Source: Halanaerobiales bacterium (lineage in GTDB: Bacteria > Bacillota > Halanaerobiia > B1SED10-174). Taken from it: a DNA stretch of 45,157 bases. The notes below the pieces were generated by a model that saw nothing but the letters and a program-made list of their open reading frames with translations, ran no database searches and had not been told where the DNA came from. The position numbers and the translations under genes were made by a program. The stretch spans positions 1-45,157 of the forward strand of contig PUNT01000193.1 in the NCBI GenBank assembly GCA_003551905.1, in the 5' to 3' direction. Positions 1 to 8,183 of the stretch are shown in pieces (the stretch's first letter is position 1; the number at the start of each line of letters is the position of its first letter).

Positions 1-495
1 GAAGGGCTGCTTTTCCCCATGGAAGAGGATGGTAAAATAGCCATCTGTTCTCCCCTCTTAGTAGATGAGAAGGGGAAAATTGTAGGTGCCGGTACAGATC
101 ACAATTTTAAGATGAGGGCCTGGGGGCAATTAGCTGCAGAAATTGAATTCTCTGAACCTCTTGATTCTCTAAGTGTCAGCGGTGCTTGTTTTATGCTCAA
201 AAGATCTCTAATCTCGACCATAGGTTACCTGGATGAAAGGTATTTTTTTTATTTTGAAGACCTGGATTACTGCTTTCGGGCTCAATACTTAGGTTACAGG
301 GTTCTCTTTTGTCCAGGAAGTCAGGTTATTCATTTTTTTGATCCTGCTCAAGTTCATGGAGGCAGTTCTGGTAACCGGGGCACCAAACAACTCTATTACC
401 GGGAGAGTGAAAAGTTATTTAACCAGAAGTGGAGTTACCGGGAGGGGGTTATAGAGAAGAATGAAATTGTCAGTGATAACTCCGGTTCTCAATGA
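1..495 (+). CDS. GT2 family glycosyltransferase, C-terminal part (5' truncated by window)
   Basis: The reading frame is open from base 1, so the ATG at 19 used by the ORF track is probably internal and the true start lies upstream of the window. The visible part matches the back half of rhamnosyltransferase-like GT2 enzymes. It has an SGACFMLKR acceptor-side segment, then GYLDERYFFYFEDLDYCFR, where the ED acidic pair is typical of the catalytic/acceptor region, and then a conserved VIHF stretch. Such enzymes transfer a nucleotide-activated sugar to a growing surface glycan on the cytoplasmic face of the membrane. The next gene starts 35 bases before this one ends, so the two are translationally coupled. 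Family assignment is strong; the sugar and acceptor are unknown. Confidence 0.85.
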   Translation, partial: EGLLFPMEEDGKIAICSPLLVDEKGKIVGAGTDHNFKMRAWGQLAAEIEFSEPLDSLSVSGACFMLKRSLISTIGYLDERYFFYFEDLDYCFRAQYLGYRVLFCPGSQVIHFFDPAQVHGGSSGNRGTKQLYYRESEKLFNQKWSYREGVIEKNEIVSDNSGSQ

Positions 496-1216
496 AATCT
501 TTTTTCTACCCCTTTTTCTTCAGGCCGTTTTTTCTTTTGCCTTTGAGTTATGTGTCCTGGATGGGGGGAGTTGTGACGGTACCTATGAAATACTTTTGGA
601 GCAGAAAAAAAAATACCCCGGTCTTCGGGTCTGGCAGAGCTCGCAAGAGGGCCTTCCCTATTCTCCTGATTGGAAAGAAGGGGAGAGGAGACAGTTTTTG
701 CTGGAGCAGGCCAGGGGAGAATGGGTTTTGGTTCTTGATTGTGATGAGTTTATGGATGATAGATTCAAATCATTCCTGCCCCGACTTACAGGAGATAAAA
801 GGTATGATTTATATGAGTTTCGTTACCTGCCATTCTGGAGGGATATGAACACGCTGCGTTTGAGTACAGCTCAAGATCCCCACTGGCTGGGGTATATCTG
901 CCGGATGGGCCGAAGAGAAGGTTTGAGCTACAGCAAAAGTTCCCATCATTGCCACCTCTTGTACCAGGAAAAACCTCTTTGGGAACATTCCCGGCGGCTC
1001 CGTCTACCCCATTTGCATCTCTTCCACTACCACTATGCGTTGGGACCCCGGATCAAATATAATGATAACCGGCGGGGTGATGTAAATCTTCTTACTCCTG
1101 GAGGTGAGCCCGACTGGGATTATGAACCACCTGATTATCCTATCAAGACAACTCCATTTACTGGCTCCCATCCGCAAGTTATCAATGACTACCTGGAAGG
1201 GAAGAAACCATTATGA
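461..1216 (+). CDS. GT2 family glycosyltransferase
   Basis: This 251-residue protein opens with MKLSVITPVLNE, the classic N-terminal strand of GT-A/GT2 enzymes, followed by LDGGSCDGTYE (nucleotide-binding region). The DCDEF motif near residue 93 supplies the metal-binding D-x-D. The second half is basic and His/Tyr-rich (HLHLFHYHYA) with no obvious membrane segment, so a soluble or membrane-associated enzyme is expected. A GGAGGGGG Shine-Dalgarno lies inside the end of the preceding glycosyltransferase gene, which supports the overlapping ATG. The following glycosyltransferase starts within its stop codon (ATGA). The context of three glycosyltransferases in a row suggests synthesis of a surface polysaccharide or lipid-linked glycan. 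Substrate cannot be told from sequence. Confidence 0.88.
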   Translation: MKLSVITPVLNEIFFLPLFLQAVFSFAFELCVLDGGSCDGTYEILLEQKKKYPGLRVWQSSQEGLPYSPDWKEGERRQFLLEQARGEWVLVLDCDEFMDDRFKSFLPRLTGDKRYDLYEFRYLPFWRDMNTLRLSTAQDPHWLGYICRMGRREGLSYSKSSHHCHLLYQEKPLWEHSRRLRLPHLHLFHYHYALGPRIKYNDNRRGDVNLLTPGGEPDWDYEPPDYPIKTTPFTGSHPQVINDYLEGKKPL

Positions 1217-2268
1217 AGGTTTTATTTATGGTTCGTCCGGATATACTTAAGGTAATGGCTGGCGATACGGTGCAAATTTTCAGAACGAAAGAGAAGCTGG
1301 AAAAATTAAAGGTGGTAGTGGATATCTCCACAGATCTTAACCCCGGTTTTGCTGGTTACGATCTGGTTCATGGGTTCAACCTTACCCGAATTAGAGAAAC
1401 CTATTCTCAGGTGCTGGCCGCCAGCAAAAAAGGCATGCCTTTATTACTATCACCTATATATTGGAATCAGGAGAGTTTCTTAAAAAAAGAAAAACCCGGA
1501 GCTCTAAGAAAATGGCAGGATAATATGATCAGGCGCCGGGAAATCCTGGAAAAAGCAGACATGCTTTTGCCCAATGGCCAGGGTGAATATGAATGTCTGG
1601 TACAGGATACAGGTGTAGAAAAACCCTATCGTTTAATCCCCAATGGTGTTGGGGATATTGTTGCCCCGGTAGAACCCGGAGCTTTTAACAGGGAGCATGG
1701 TTTTTATGATTATGTTCTCATGGTAGCCCGGTTCTCCCGGAGAAAGAATCAATTGAAACTTATAAAGGCCCAGAAAGATCTGGGTTTTCCCCTGGTATTT
1801 ATTGGGCCGGTGAACGATACTGCCTATTTTCAACAATGTCGGGCTACTGCCTCGCAGAGAATCCTGTTTTTGCCCAGCATGACTCCCTCCCGCCTGGCCA
1901 GAGCGTACCGGGATGCTCGTCTTCATGCTTTACCCAGTTATTTCGAAACTCCTGGACTGGTCAGCCTGGAAGCAGGTGTGCAGGGAAGTAGAATACTCAC
2001 AACCAGCATAGGGACTGCCCGGGAATATTTTGGTGATTATGCCCACTACTGCAATCCCTATGATCTTCATTCACTAAAAGAAGCCTTACACGAAGCATTT
2101 CATTCGCCTCCCCCCAGGGATCTGCCCCAGCACATCAGGGGAAATTATACCTGGGAGCGGGCAGCAGAAGAGACTTATAAAGCTTATGAAAACCTTTTGG
2201 CAGGATTTGTGGCGGATCCTGGCGAACTACAAAAGGGAGGAAAAAAAGAAGAGGGGGAAATGAAGTGA
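1213..2268 (+). CDS. GT-B glycosyltransferase (GT4/GT1-like)
   Basis: The 351-residue protein has a two-domain GT-B layout. The N-terminal half contains LVHGFNLTR and LLPNGQGE. The C-terminal half begins near LMVARFSRRKN, the typical start of the second Rossmann domain, and carries the SYFETPGLVSLEAG segment that matches the E-x7-E nucleotide-sugar motif of GT4 enzymes. It would transfer a sugar from a UDP- or GDP-sugar at the cytoplasmic side of the membrane. Its ATG overlaps the stop of the preceding GT2, and the lnt start overlaps its own stop (GTGA), so all four genes at the left edge look like one operon. The C-terminus is Lys/Glu-rich and disordered-looking. The exact sugar is unknown. 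Confidence 0.87.
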   Translation: MKVLFMVRPDILKVMAGDTVQIFRTKEKLEKLKVVVDISTDLNPGFAGYDLVHGFNLTRIRETYSQVLAASKKGMPLLLSPIYWNQESFLKKEKPGALRKWQDNMIRRREILEKADMLLPNGQGEYECLVQDTGVEKPYRLIPNGVGDIVAPVEPGAFNREHGFYDYVLMVARFSRRKNQLKLIKAQKDLGFPLVFIGPVNDTAYFQQCRATASQRILFLPSMTPSRLARAYRDARLHALPSYFETPGLVSLEAGVQGSRILTTSIGTAREYFGDYAHYCNPYDLHSLKEALHEAFHSPPPRDLPQHIRGNYTWERAAEETYKAYENLLAGFVADPGELQKGGKKEEGEMK

Positions 2269-3758
2269 ATAAATTCCTTGCGCTTCTTGGAGCAGCATCT
2301 ACAGCAATTCTCCTGTTCCTGGCCATGGTTTTTCCCAAACTGGCTTTCCTGGCCTGGGCAGCACTTGTTCCTCTACTCCTGATGATTGGCAGGAGTCCTT
2401 CCCGGCAAAGTTTTTTAGCCGGTTGGTTTGGGGGAACAATTTTTTTTATTCTACTTCTGTGGTGGTTGGGCATTCCTGTTTATGAATATGGGGGCAATGC
2501 CAGAATACCAGGACTTATTGGTTTGCTCATTTTATTCACTGTTATGGGTCTTTCCTGGGGTATTTTCAGTTACCTGGCTGGGGTTATTTTACGACAGAGA
2601 AGTATTTCGCCTCTTCTGGCTTTGCCAGTACTCTGGACAGGTTTGGAGATTTTAAGGGGCCTGGTATTTTTTCACCTGCCCCTGGGGTTCTTAGGATATT
2701 CACAAGCTCCCTACCCTTATGTTTTGCAGATTGCCGACATTTTTAGCTTGTGGGGGATTAGCTTTTTTCTTGCTCTTTTGAATACTGGCATATATTATAT
2801 CTTAATTTATCCCATGAGCTTTAAGCGGACAGTTCTGGTTGTTTTAGCAGCTGTGCTCTGTGTTTTTTCCTACGGGCACTGGCAGCTACAGGTTCCCCAG
2901 GAGAAAATTATGGATATTGGTCTGGTGCAGGGAAATATTCCCCAGGAAGAGCGCTGGGTTTATGCTTTACAGGATCGCAATATTGGCATTCACATGGATT
3001 TATCCCGAAAGCTAACCGGCCAGGTGGACATGCTTTTGTGGCCTGAATCATCCATTCCCATAGATCCGGCCTGGCAGAGAAGAGCCTGGGAAGAGCTGTC
3101 AAGAGATATTAGAGATCTAGAGACACCTCTCTTTGTGGGAATATTGACCAGGGAAAATTTCAACGTTTATAACGGTGCCTTTCTTATCCTTGAAGGGGAG
3201 ATTGTCGACCACTATTACAAGATGTGGCTGGCACCGTTTGGTGAATATATTCCTTTTTCTTCAGTTTTTGGCTGGGTTGACACTGGCTTTGCTCCTACCT
3301 CACCCGGGGAGGAGCTCAGGACCTTTGAGTTTAAGGAGGTAGAATGGGCCAGTCCCATCTGCTATGAAATTTATAATTCCTGGCTGGTAAGGAAGATGAG
3401 CAGGGAATCAGACTTCCTGATTAATATTTCCAACGAAGCCTGGTTTAAGGATTCCCAGGGATTATACCTCCTCTGGTCTGTTGGGGTACTGCGGGCAGTG
3501 GAAGTTCGCAAGCCTATTATTAAAGCTGCCAATACAGGTTATTCTGGGTTTGTAGATGACCGGGGCAGACAGGTGGTATTATTCCCAACGCTAGAGGAGC
3601 ATGCTGAAAAGGTTACCGTCCACTCCAGCGGTGAAGAGTTTTCCCCTTATGTGTTATTTGGTAACTGGACTATTTTGGGGCTTTTAATCCTATCCCTGGG
3701 ATTGGGAAGAATCATGGGGCCTATGAAGAGAAGGTGGGGTGAGCAGCGTATTCGCTGA
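2265..3758 (+). CDS. lnt: Apolipoprotein N-acyltransferase
   Basis: Lnt adds the third acyl chain to the N-terminal cysteine of lipoproteins, at the outer face of the cytoplasmic membrane, using a phospholipid donor. The 497-residue protein has about six N-terminal hydrophobic segments (roughly residues 5-200), a nitrilase-type periplasmic domain and a final membrane segment. The three catalytic residues are visible: Glu261 in LLWPESS, Lys319 in YYKMWLAPFGEY and Cys366 in SPICYEIY. Length and order match the family. The GTG start overlaps the upstream stop, with a GAGGGGGAAATGAA leader. Lnt is normally found in bacteria with an outer membrane (and in actinobacteria), so its presence beside sporulation genes is notable. 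The stop codon directly abuts the stop of the convergent efflux operon. Confidence 0.93.
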   Translation: MNKFLALLGAASTAILLFLAMVFPKLAFLAWAALVPLLLMIGRSPSRQSFLAGWFGGTIFFILLLWWLGIPVYEYGGNARIPGLIGLLILFTVMGLSWGIFSYLAGVILRQRSISPLLALPVLWTGLEILRGLVFFHLPLGFLGYSQAPYPYVLQIADIFSLWGISFFLALLNTGIYYILIYPMSFKRTVLVVLAAVLCVFSYGHWQLQVPQEKIMDIGLVQGNIPQEERWVYALQDRNIGIHMDLSRKLTGQVDMLLWPESSIPIDPAWQRRAWEELSRDIRDLETPLFVGILTRENFNVYNGAFLILEGEIVDHYYKMWLAPFGEYIPFSSVFGWVDTGFAPTSPGEELRTFEFKEVEWASPICYEIYNSWLVRKMSRESDFLINISNEAWFKDSQGLYLLWSVGVLRAVEVRKPIIKAANTGYSGFVDDRGRQVVLFPTLEEHAEKVTVHSSGEEFSPYVLFGNWTILGLLILSLGLGRIMGPMKRRWGEQRIR

Positions 3759-4970
3759 TTACTCATAACTCAGAGCGATTACCGGGTCCATATTGGCTGC
3801 TTTGTAGGCCGGGTAAAGTCCGAAGAAAAGGCCTACCAGCAGTGAGAAGCCCAGTGCCAGGGCCACAGAACCTGGTGATACAACCAGGGCCCAGCCACCA
3901 AAGCTGGCAATTACAAATGCGCCCAGCCAGCCCAGCAGTGTGCCCACAAGGCCACCAAGGCTGCTCAGAGTCAGAGCCTCAATGAGGAACTGATTCATAA
4001 TGTGGGCTTTTTTTGCGCCCAGGGCTTTGCGGATTCCTATTTCCCGGGTTCTCTCTGTAACCGAAACCAGCATAATATTCATGATGCCAATTCCCCCTAC
4101 CAGGAGGGAGATACCGGCGATTCCCCCCAGCATAATATTCAAGGTCCGGGTTACCTGATGGATAACATCCAGAATTTGTTCCTGGCTCAAAATCATATAG
4201 TTATCTTCATCCTCCAGGTAGGTGCTCAGGAAGTAGTCAATTTGGGCCACAGCTTCCCTAGATTCGTCTGCGGAACGAGCCTGGGCCAGGAACTGTGAGA
4301 TATTCTGGGTGCTGGAAATTTTTTGCGTATAGGTGGAGAACGGGACATAAGCCTGGGTGTCGAAATTTCCCATGAAGTTCCCTCCCCGTTCTTCCATTAC
4401 TCCTACCACGGTTAAGAGGAGTACCCGTCGGTTAATTTCCAGTCGAACTCTTTTCCCCAGAGGGTCCTCACCATCGAAGATATTTCGAGCCAACCTGGAT
4501 CCCAGAACAACTACCTGACTGGCTGTTTCCAGGTCTCCCTGATTGATAAAACGCCCAGCAGAGGGATTGTATAAATTTATTTCCTGAAAGGCCGGCTTGG
4601 TTCCTATGATTGTTGCCTGCACCCTGACATCTCTATAGGTGAAAGCCCCGCTATCCTGGATCTGGGGGATAATGTTTTGTACCGAAGGACTCAACATGTG
4701 AATATAGTCAGCCAGTTCAGGAGTGAAATTATCAGCAGTTCGAGCAGTGAGCTGTCCGCCGGTCATCCTGGCCCCGCCAGGCATTATATTGATGACATTG
4801 GAACCCAGGCCGGCAATCTGTCCTGTTACTTCCATTTGAGCTCCGGAGCCTATGGAGACTATGGAAATTACTGCTCCAACACCAATTATTATGCCCAGCA
4901 TGGAGAGAAAAGTTCTTAACTTGTTGGCCTGTAAGCTGGAGATGGCTATCTTGAAGGATTCAAACAGCAC
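3759..4970 (-). CDS. ABC transporter permease, MacB/YknZ type
   Basis: This is the membrane subunit of a type VII (MacB-fold) ABC transporter: one N-terminal membrane helix, a large extracytoplasmic domain (about residues 45-275) and three C-terminal helices with the FtsX core. The N-terminal LRTFLSMLGIIIGVGAVI and the C-terminal SVTERTREIGIRKALGAK are hallmark MacB/YknZ segments. Unlike E. coli MacB the ATPase is a separate gene, as in B. subtilis YknYZ. The ORF track starts at TTG 4976, but the Shine-Dalgarno GAGGTG sits only one base from that codon. The GTG at 4970 is seven bases away and gives the family-like start LFESFKIAI, so I prefer it. It overlaps the ATPase gene and is last in the operon. 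Exported substrate unknown. Confidence 0.9.
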   Translation of the reverse strand: MLFESFKIAISSLQANKLRTFLSMLGIIIGVGAVISIVSIGSGAQMEVTGQIAGLGSNVINIMPGGARMTGGQLTARTADNFTPELADYIHMLSPSVQNIIPQIQDSGAFTYRDVRVQATIIGTKPAFQEINLYNPSAGRFINQGDLETASQVVVLGSRLARNIFDGEDPLGKRVRLEINRRVLLLTVVGVMEERGGNFMGNFDTQAYVPFSTYTQKISSTQNISQFLAQARSADESREAVAQIDYFLSTYLEDEDNYMILSQEQILDVIHQVTRTLNIMLGGIAGISLLVGGIGIMNIMLVSVTERTREIGIRKALGAKKAHIMNQFLIEALTLSSLGGLVGTLLGWLGAFVIASFGGWALVVSPGSVALALGFSLLVGLFFGLYPAYKAANMDPVIALSYE

Positions 4971-5646
4971 TTCCAATCACCTCGTCTCCCACCATGAGTC
5001 CGTCCCGGAGCCGGATAACTCGCCGGGCCTGGCGGGCAATTTCATTTTCGTGAGTTACCACTATTATGGTGTGTCCCTGCTGGTTTAGATTGTGGAAGAT
5101 TTTCATTATTTCGTTGCCGGTTCTGGTATCAAGGTTGCCGGTTGGTTCATCAGCCAGGATTAGGGAGGGGTCGTTGATGAGAGCTCTGGCTATGGCAACT
5201 CGTTGTTTTTCACCGCCAGAAACCTCGCTGGGCTTGTGGTGCAGTCTTTCCCCCAGTCCTACTCGTTCCAGGGCTTTTTTTGCTTTTTCCAGCCGGGTAC
5301 TTCGTCGGGTATGCCGGTATATAAGGGGGATTTCAACATTGTGGAGGCTATTCATCCGGGGCAGGAGGTTAAACTGCTGAAAAACAAACCCAATATTTTT
5401 ATTCCTTATTTCTGCCAGTTGATTGTCGGAGAGTTTGCTGATATCGTGTCCTTCCAGGTAATATCTGCCCTGGGTTGGGCGATCCAGACAGCCCAGTATA
5501 TGCATAAGTGTTGATTTCCCTGAACCGGATGGCCCCATTATGGCTACAAATTCACCATCCTCAATATTAAAAGAAACTCCTTTAAGGGCGGCAACATTAG
5601 CCTTACCCAGATGATAAACTCTCTCTAGATTTTCTATCTGCATCAT
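4960..5646 (-). CDS. ABC transporter ATP-binding protein, MacB/LolD type
   Basis: The 228-residue ATPase has every ABC motif. Walker A is GPSGSGKST (about residues 38-46), the Q-loop is VFQQFNLLP, the signature is SGGEKQR, Walker B is [12 protein letters not shown] and the switch His is in VVTHEN. The NLDTRTG and early GCLDRP segments place it in the MacB/LolD/YknY subfamily, which powers mechanotransmission rather than classical transport. It starts with a double Met and follows the adaptor gene by 12 bases. Its end overlaps the permease start. With the adaptor and the TolC-like genes upstream it would form a tripartite efflux pump. Confidence 0.93.
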   Translation of the reverse strand: MMQIENLERVYHLGKANVAALKGVSFNIEDGEFVAIMGPSGSGKSTLMHILGCLDRPTQGRYYLEGHDISKLSDNQLAEIRNKNIGFVFQQFNLLPRMNSLHNVEIPLIYRHTRRSTRLEKAKKALERVGLGERLHHKPSEVSGGEKQRVAIARALINDPSLILADEPTGNLDTRTGNEIMKIFHNLNQQGHTIIVVTHENEIARQARRVIRLRDGLMVGDEVIGSAV

Positions 5647-5658
5647 TTTGGTCCACTC

Positions 5659-6657
5659 CTATCTGAAAGGTCCTTGATGCATTAGCAGGGGATTGACATT
5701 TTCCCGTCCGGAGAATTGATAGGCATTTTTCAGGACCTGATCTCCTTCTGTTAGTCCCTGGGTAATAACCAGATATATCCCGCTTTTCATTCCAGTATTA
5801 ACTGCTGTGGGAATCAGCTCTTCATTCTCTTTTAGCACCACATATTCCTTATCTTCATGGGTAAAAACAGCAGTTATGGGTACTATTAATGCATCTTCAG
5901 CAGTTTTCACTATTATCTCAACTTCAGCAGAAAAGCCTGGGCGGAACCTATCCTTTCTCTCATCAAGCCGGATGGTAACCGGAACCAGGTTGTTCTCAGT
6001 CCGGAAAGAGATTCTCTCAACACGGCCGGGAAACTCAGAGTTTGGAAAGGCGTCAAGAGTAATTAAAGCTTTTTGCCCGGTTTCCAGGAGCATACTATCA
6101 GTCTCTTCCACGTTTATCCTTACCGTATAGGAGCTGTCATCCACAATATTTATAAGGGCCTGGCCGGTACTGACAAAGTCTCCTGCTTCCACATTAACCT
6201 GGGAGATAAGGCCCGGGAAAGGTGCTCGCAAAACAGTAGCTTCCAGGTTCTTCTCTGCCAGGTGCAGGCTTAGTTCCTGTTCTTTTACCTGGGAGGCTGG
6301 GCCGTGGATTTTAATTGACTCATAAGCGTTTAAAGCTCGCAGGTAATTAAGGCGTTCCTGTGTGTCGTACAGGTAGACAAGAGCCTGTTCAGATTCCACC
6401 CGGTCTCCTTCGGATACAGCAACTTTCTTGACTTCGCCTCCTGAGGGAAAGGCCAGGTTTTTTTCTTGATTGGGTTGCAGAGTGCCCAGACCTGAGATAA
6501 TCTGGTTAAGCGTTCCCCGCTCTACTTTTGTTATCATTTCTTGAGTAATGTTCTGCTGCATTTCCAGCATTCTATTTCTTGCTGCCTGGCGCAGGAGCAA
6601 GCCCCCTCCTATCAGTATCAGGAGTACCAGAACTGCAGCAATCCATTTTCTTTTCAT
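5659..6657 (-). CDS. Efflux adaptor (membrane fusion protein), MacA/YknX type
   Basis: This 332-residue protein has an N-terminal membrane anchor (WIAAVLVLLILIGGGLLL), then the two lipoyl half-motifs (GEVKKVAVSEGDRVESEQAL and VLRAPFPGLISQVNVEAGDF), a beta-barrel and a membrane-proximal domain. It would sit on the outer face of the cytoplasmic membrane and connect the ABC pump to an outer-membrane channel. The segment between the lipoyl halves (about residues 98-142) is short, so the alpha-helical hairpin appears clearly shorter than in Gram-negative MacA. That may mean a narrow periplasm or a different docking geometry. Its ATG overlaps the stop of the upstream TolC-like gene (ATGA). Confidence 0.9.
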   Translation of the reverse strand: MKRKWIAAVLVLLILIGGGLLLRQAARNRMLEMQQNITQEMITKVERGTLNQIISGLGTLQPNQEKNLAFPSGGEVKKVAVSEGDRVESEQALVYLYDTQERLNYLRALNAYESIKIHGPASQVKEQELSLHLAEKNLEATVLRAPFPGLISQVNVEAGDFVSTGQALINIVDDSSYTVRINVEETDSMLLETGQKALITLDAFPNSEFPGRVERISFRTENNLVPVTIRLDERKDRFRPGFSAEVEIIVKTAEDALIVPITAVFTHEDKEYVVLKENEELIPTAVNTGMKSGIYLVITQGLTEGDQVLKNAYQFSGRENVNPLLMHQGPFR

Positions 6658-8183
6658 TTTATTATCCCTCCCAGCTGGTATTGATCCAGGCCCAGGAAGT
6701 GGGCCAGATTTAGTGTACTGATCAGGAGCCGGTCATGGGCCGTGAGGTAATCAAGCTGGGCTTGTTTACGGGCCAGAATTTTTTGCTGCAGGCTCAGCTC
6801 ATTTATCAGGCCTTTATTGTACTGTTCATGAGCCAGCATTTCTTCCAGTTCAGCTCTCTCTAATGCCAGGATTAAGGTTTCCAGGTTTAGTTGATTGATG
6901 TAGTCCTGATTCAACAGGTTTTCCAGCTGTAGCTTTAAATCTGCAACCACAAGATCTTCTTCCCTCCGGGCAGCTTTCAGCTTATTTTCCAGGCTGCTGA
7001 TGGCCTCCCGGGTTTGTCTGCCATCAGTAATGTTATAGGATACATTTACTCCAACAGACCAGTTATGGGCATCTTTCTGGTAATTGTAGTTTCCCGATAG
7101 AGAGACCTGAGGATAAAGATCAGTTTTTTTCCAGTTGAGTTCCTCAATCAAAAGCTCTACCTCCATAGCGCTGGCCAGGTAACGAGGATTTGTAGCCAGA
7201 ACCCTTTCCAGGAGTATTTCTGGATCTTTTTCCTGGGGGAAAAATTTCTCCAACCGACTGATTATGTCCTGAAGGAGTGGATCATTGCTGGAAAAGGTAA
7301 ATTCTCCTGTGGCCGGGATTCCCAGGTCCTGGTAGAAGGCTCGTTTTTTCATTTTCAGACTGCTTTGGGTTTGCTGCAGTTGCATTTCAGCCTGTTTCAG
7401 GCCGATTCGGGCAGCTAAGACCTGCTGTTCCCCGCCTTCCCCGGCTTCTTTCTGCTTCTCTGTTTGTTCCAGCTGCTTACTGGCCAGCTCCTGGTTTAAC
7501 TCAGCAAGTTCCAGCTGCCTTTGCCCTCTCATGATATCCAGGAAATCCTCCAGCCATTCTAGCAGTTTTTGCTGCTGCTGGAACTTAAGGGATATCTGTG
7601 CCCGCTGTAAATTGGCTTCTAGAGTTTTTAGCTGCTGCATGGGTTCAGTGGGAATCCAGGGGAAGAGATCCATGCTACCGGCCAGGTTGAAGGATATATT
7701 CTCTTCTGGATTCTCAAATTCAAAGGGGTCAGTTTCAGTGAAAGTAACTTCCGGCCGGATCATTAAACCCCAGGGGAAATATCGGGAAGCAGAAATCTTA
7801 CCCTCCAGCTTTTGTACTTCTGTTTCGACAATTTCATCTTCAGCCAGGGAGTCTTTAAGAGCATCCCACCAATCATCATCTATGGAGGGGTATCTATCTT
7901 TGAGTTCTTCCAGGTCTTCATCAGTTAAGAGGGGAGGTTGTTTGCGAACATCCCTGACATGGGAAGCACTGCCTCCTATGTCAACCTGCCAGAAAGTCAT
8001 GCCCCGAATTTGGATCAGGGAACTCTCAATCTCTGCCAGATTATCCCTTAAGGATTGCAGGGAGGGACTGTTTTCCAAACCCAGGTGTAGTGCATCTTCT
8101 AAGGATAGTTTATCTGCCTGAAGATGGGAGCTGGAGAAGAGGAGTATCAGCATAAGAATAAACATATTAGAAGCGAATTTCAT
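6654..8183 (-). CDS. TolC-family outer-membrane efflux protein (long paralogue)
   Basis: A signal peptide (MKFASNMFILMLILLFSSSHLQA) precedes a 509-residue protein rich in long amphipathic helices, with the duplicated OEP layout of TolC: SLEDALHLGLENSPSLQSL opens repeat one and ILLERVLATNPRYLASAMEVE opens repeat two. The long Gln/Glu/Leu coiled coils (about residues 200-260 and 395-480) would form the periplasmic tunnel. TolC proteins trimerise in the outer membrane, so this gene argues for a diderm envelope, although TolC-family genes are also annotated in some clostridia regarded as monoderm. It overlaps the shorter paralogue upstream by 17 bases and the adaptor downstream by 4 bases. Whether the two paralogues form a mixed trimer or separate channels is unknown. 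Confidence 0.85.
   Translation of the reverse strand: MKFASNMFILMLILLFSSSHLQADKLSLEDALHLGLENSPSLQSLRDNLAEIESSLIQIRGMTFWQVDIGGSASHVRDVRKQPPLLTDEDLEELKDRYPSIDDDWWDALKDSLAEDEIVETEVQKLEGKISASRYFPWGLMIRPEVTFTETDPFEFENPEENISFNLAGSMDLFPWIPTEPMQQLKTLEANLQRAQISLKFQQQQKLLEWLEDFLDIMRGQRQLELAELNQELASKQLEQTEKQKEAGEGGEQQVLAARIGLKQAEMQLQQTQSSLKMKKRAFYQDLGIPATGEFTFSSNDPLLQDIISRLEKFFPQEKDPEILLERVLATNPRYLASAMEVELLIEELNWKKTDLYPQVSLSGNYNYQKDAHNWSVGVNVSYNITDGRQTREAISSLENKLKAARREEDLVVADLKLQLENLLNQDYINQLNLETLILALERAELEEMLAHEQYNKGLINELSLQQKILARKQAQLDYLTAHDRLLISTLNLAHFLGLDQYQLGGIIK

Noticed and set aside
492-848. Plus-strand 118-residue ORF
   Set aside because: Frame-shifted shadow of the second GT2 gene, which carries the recognisable domain.
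7531-8121. Plus-strand 196-residue ORF
   Set aside because: Shadow of the TolC-like gene on the other strand; Ser/Arg-rich composition with no ribosome site or family.
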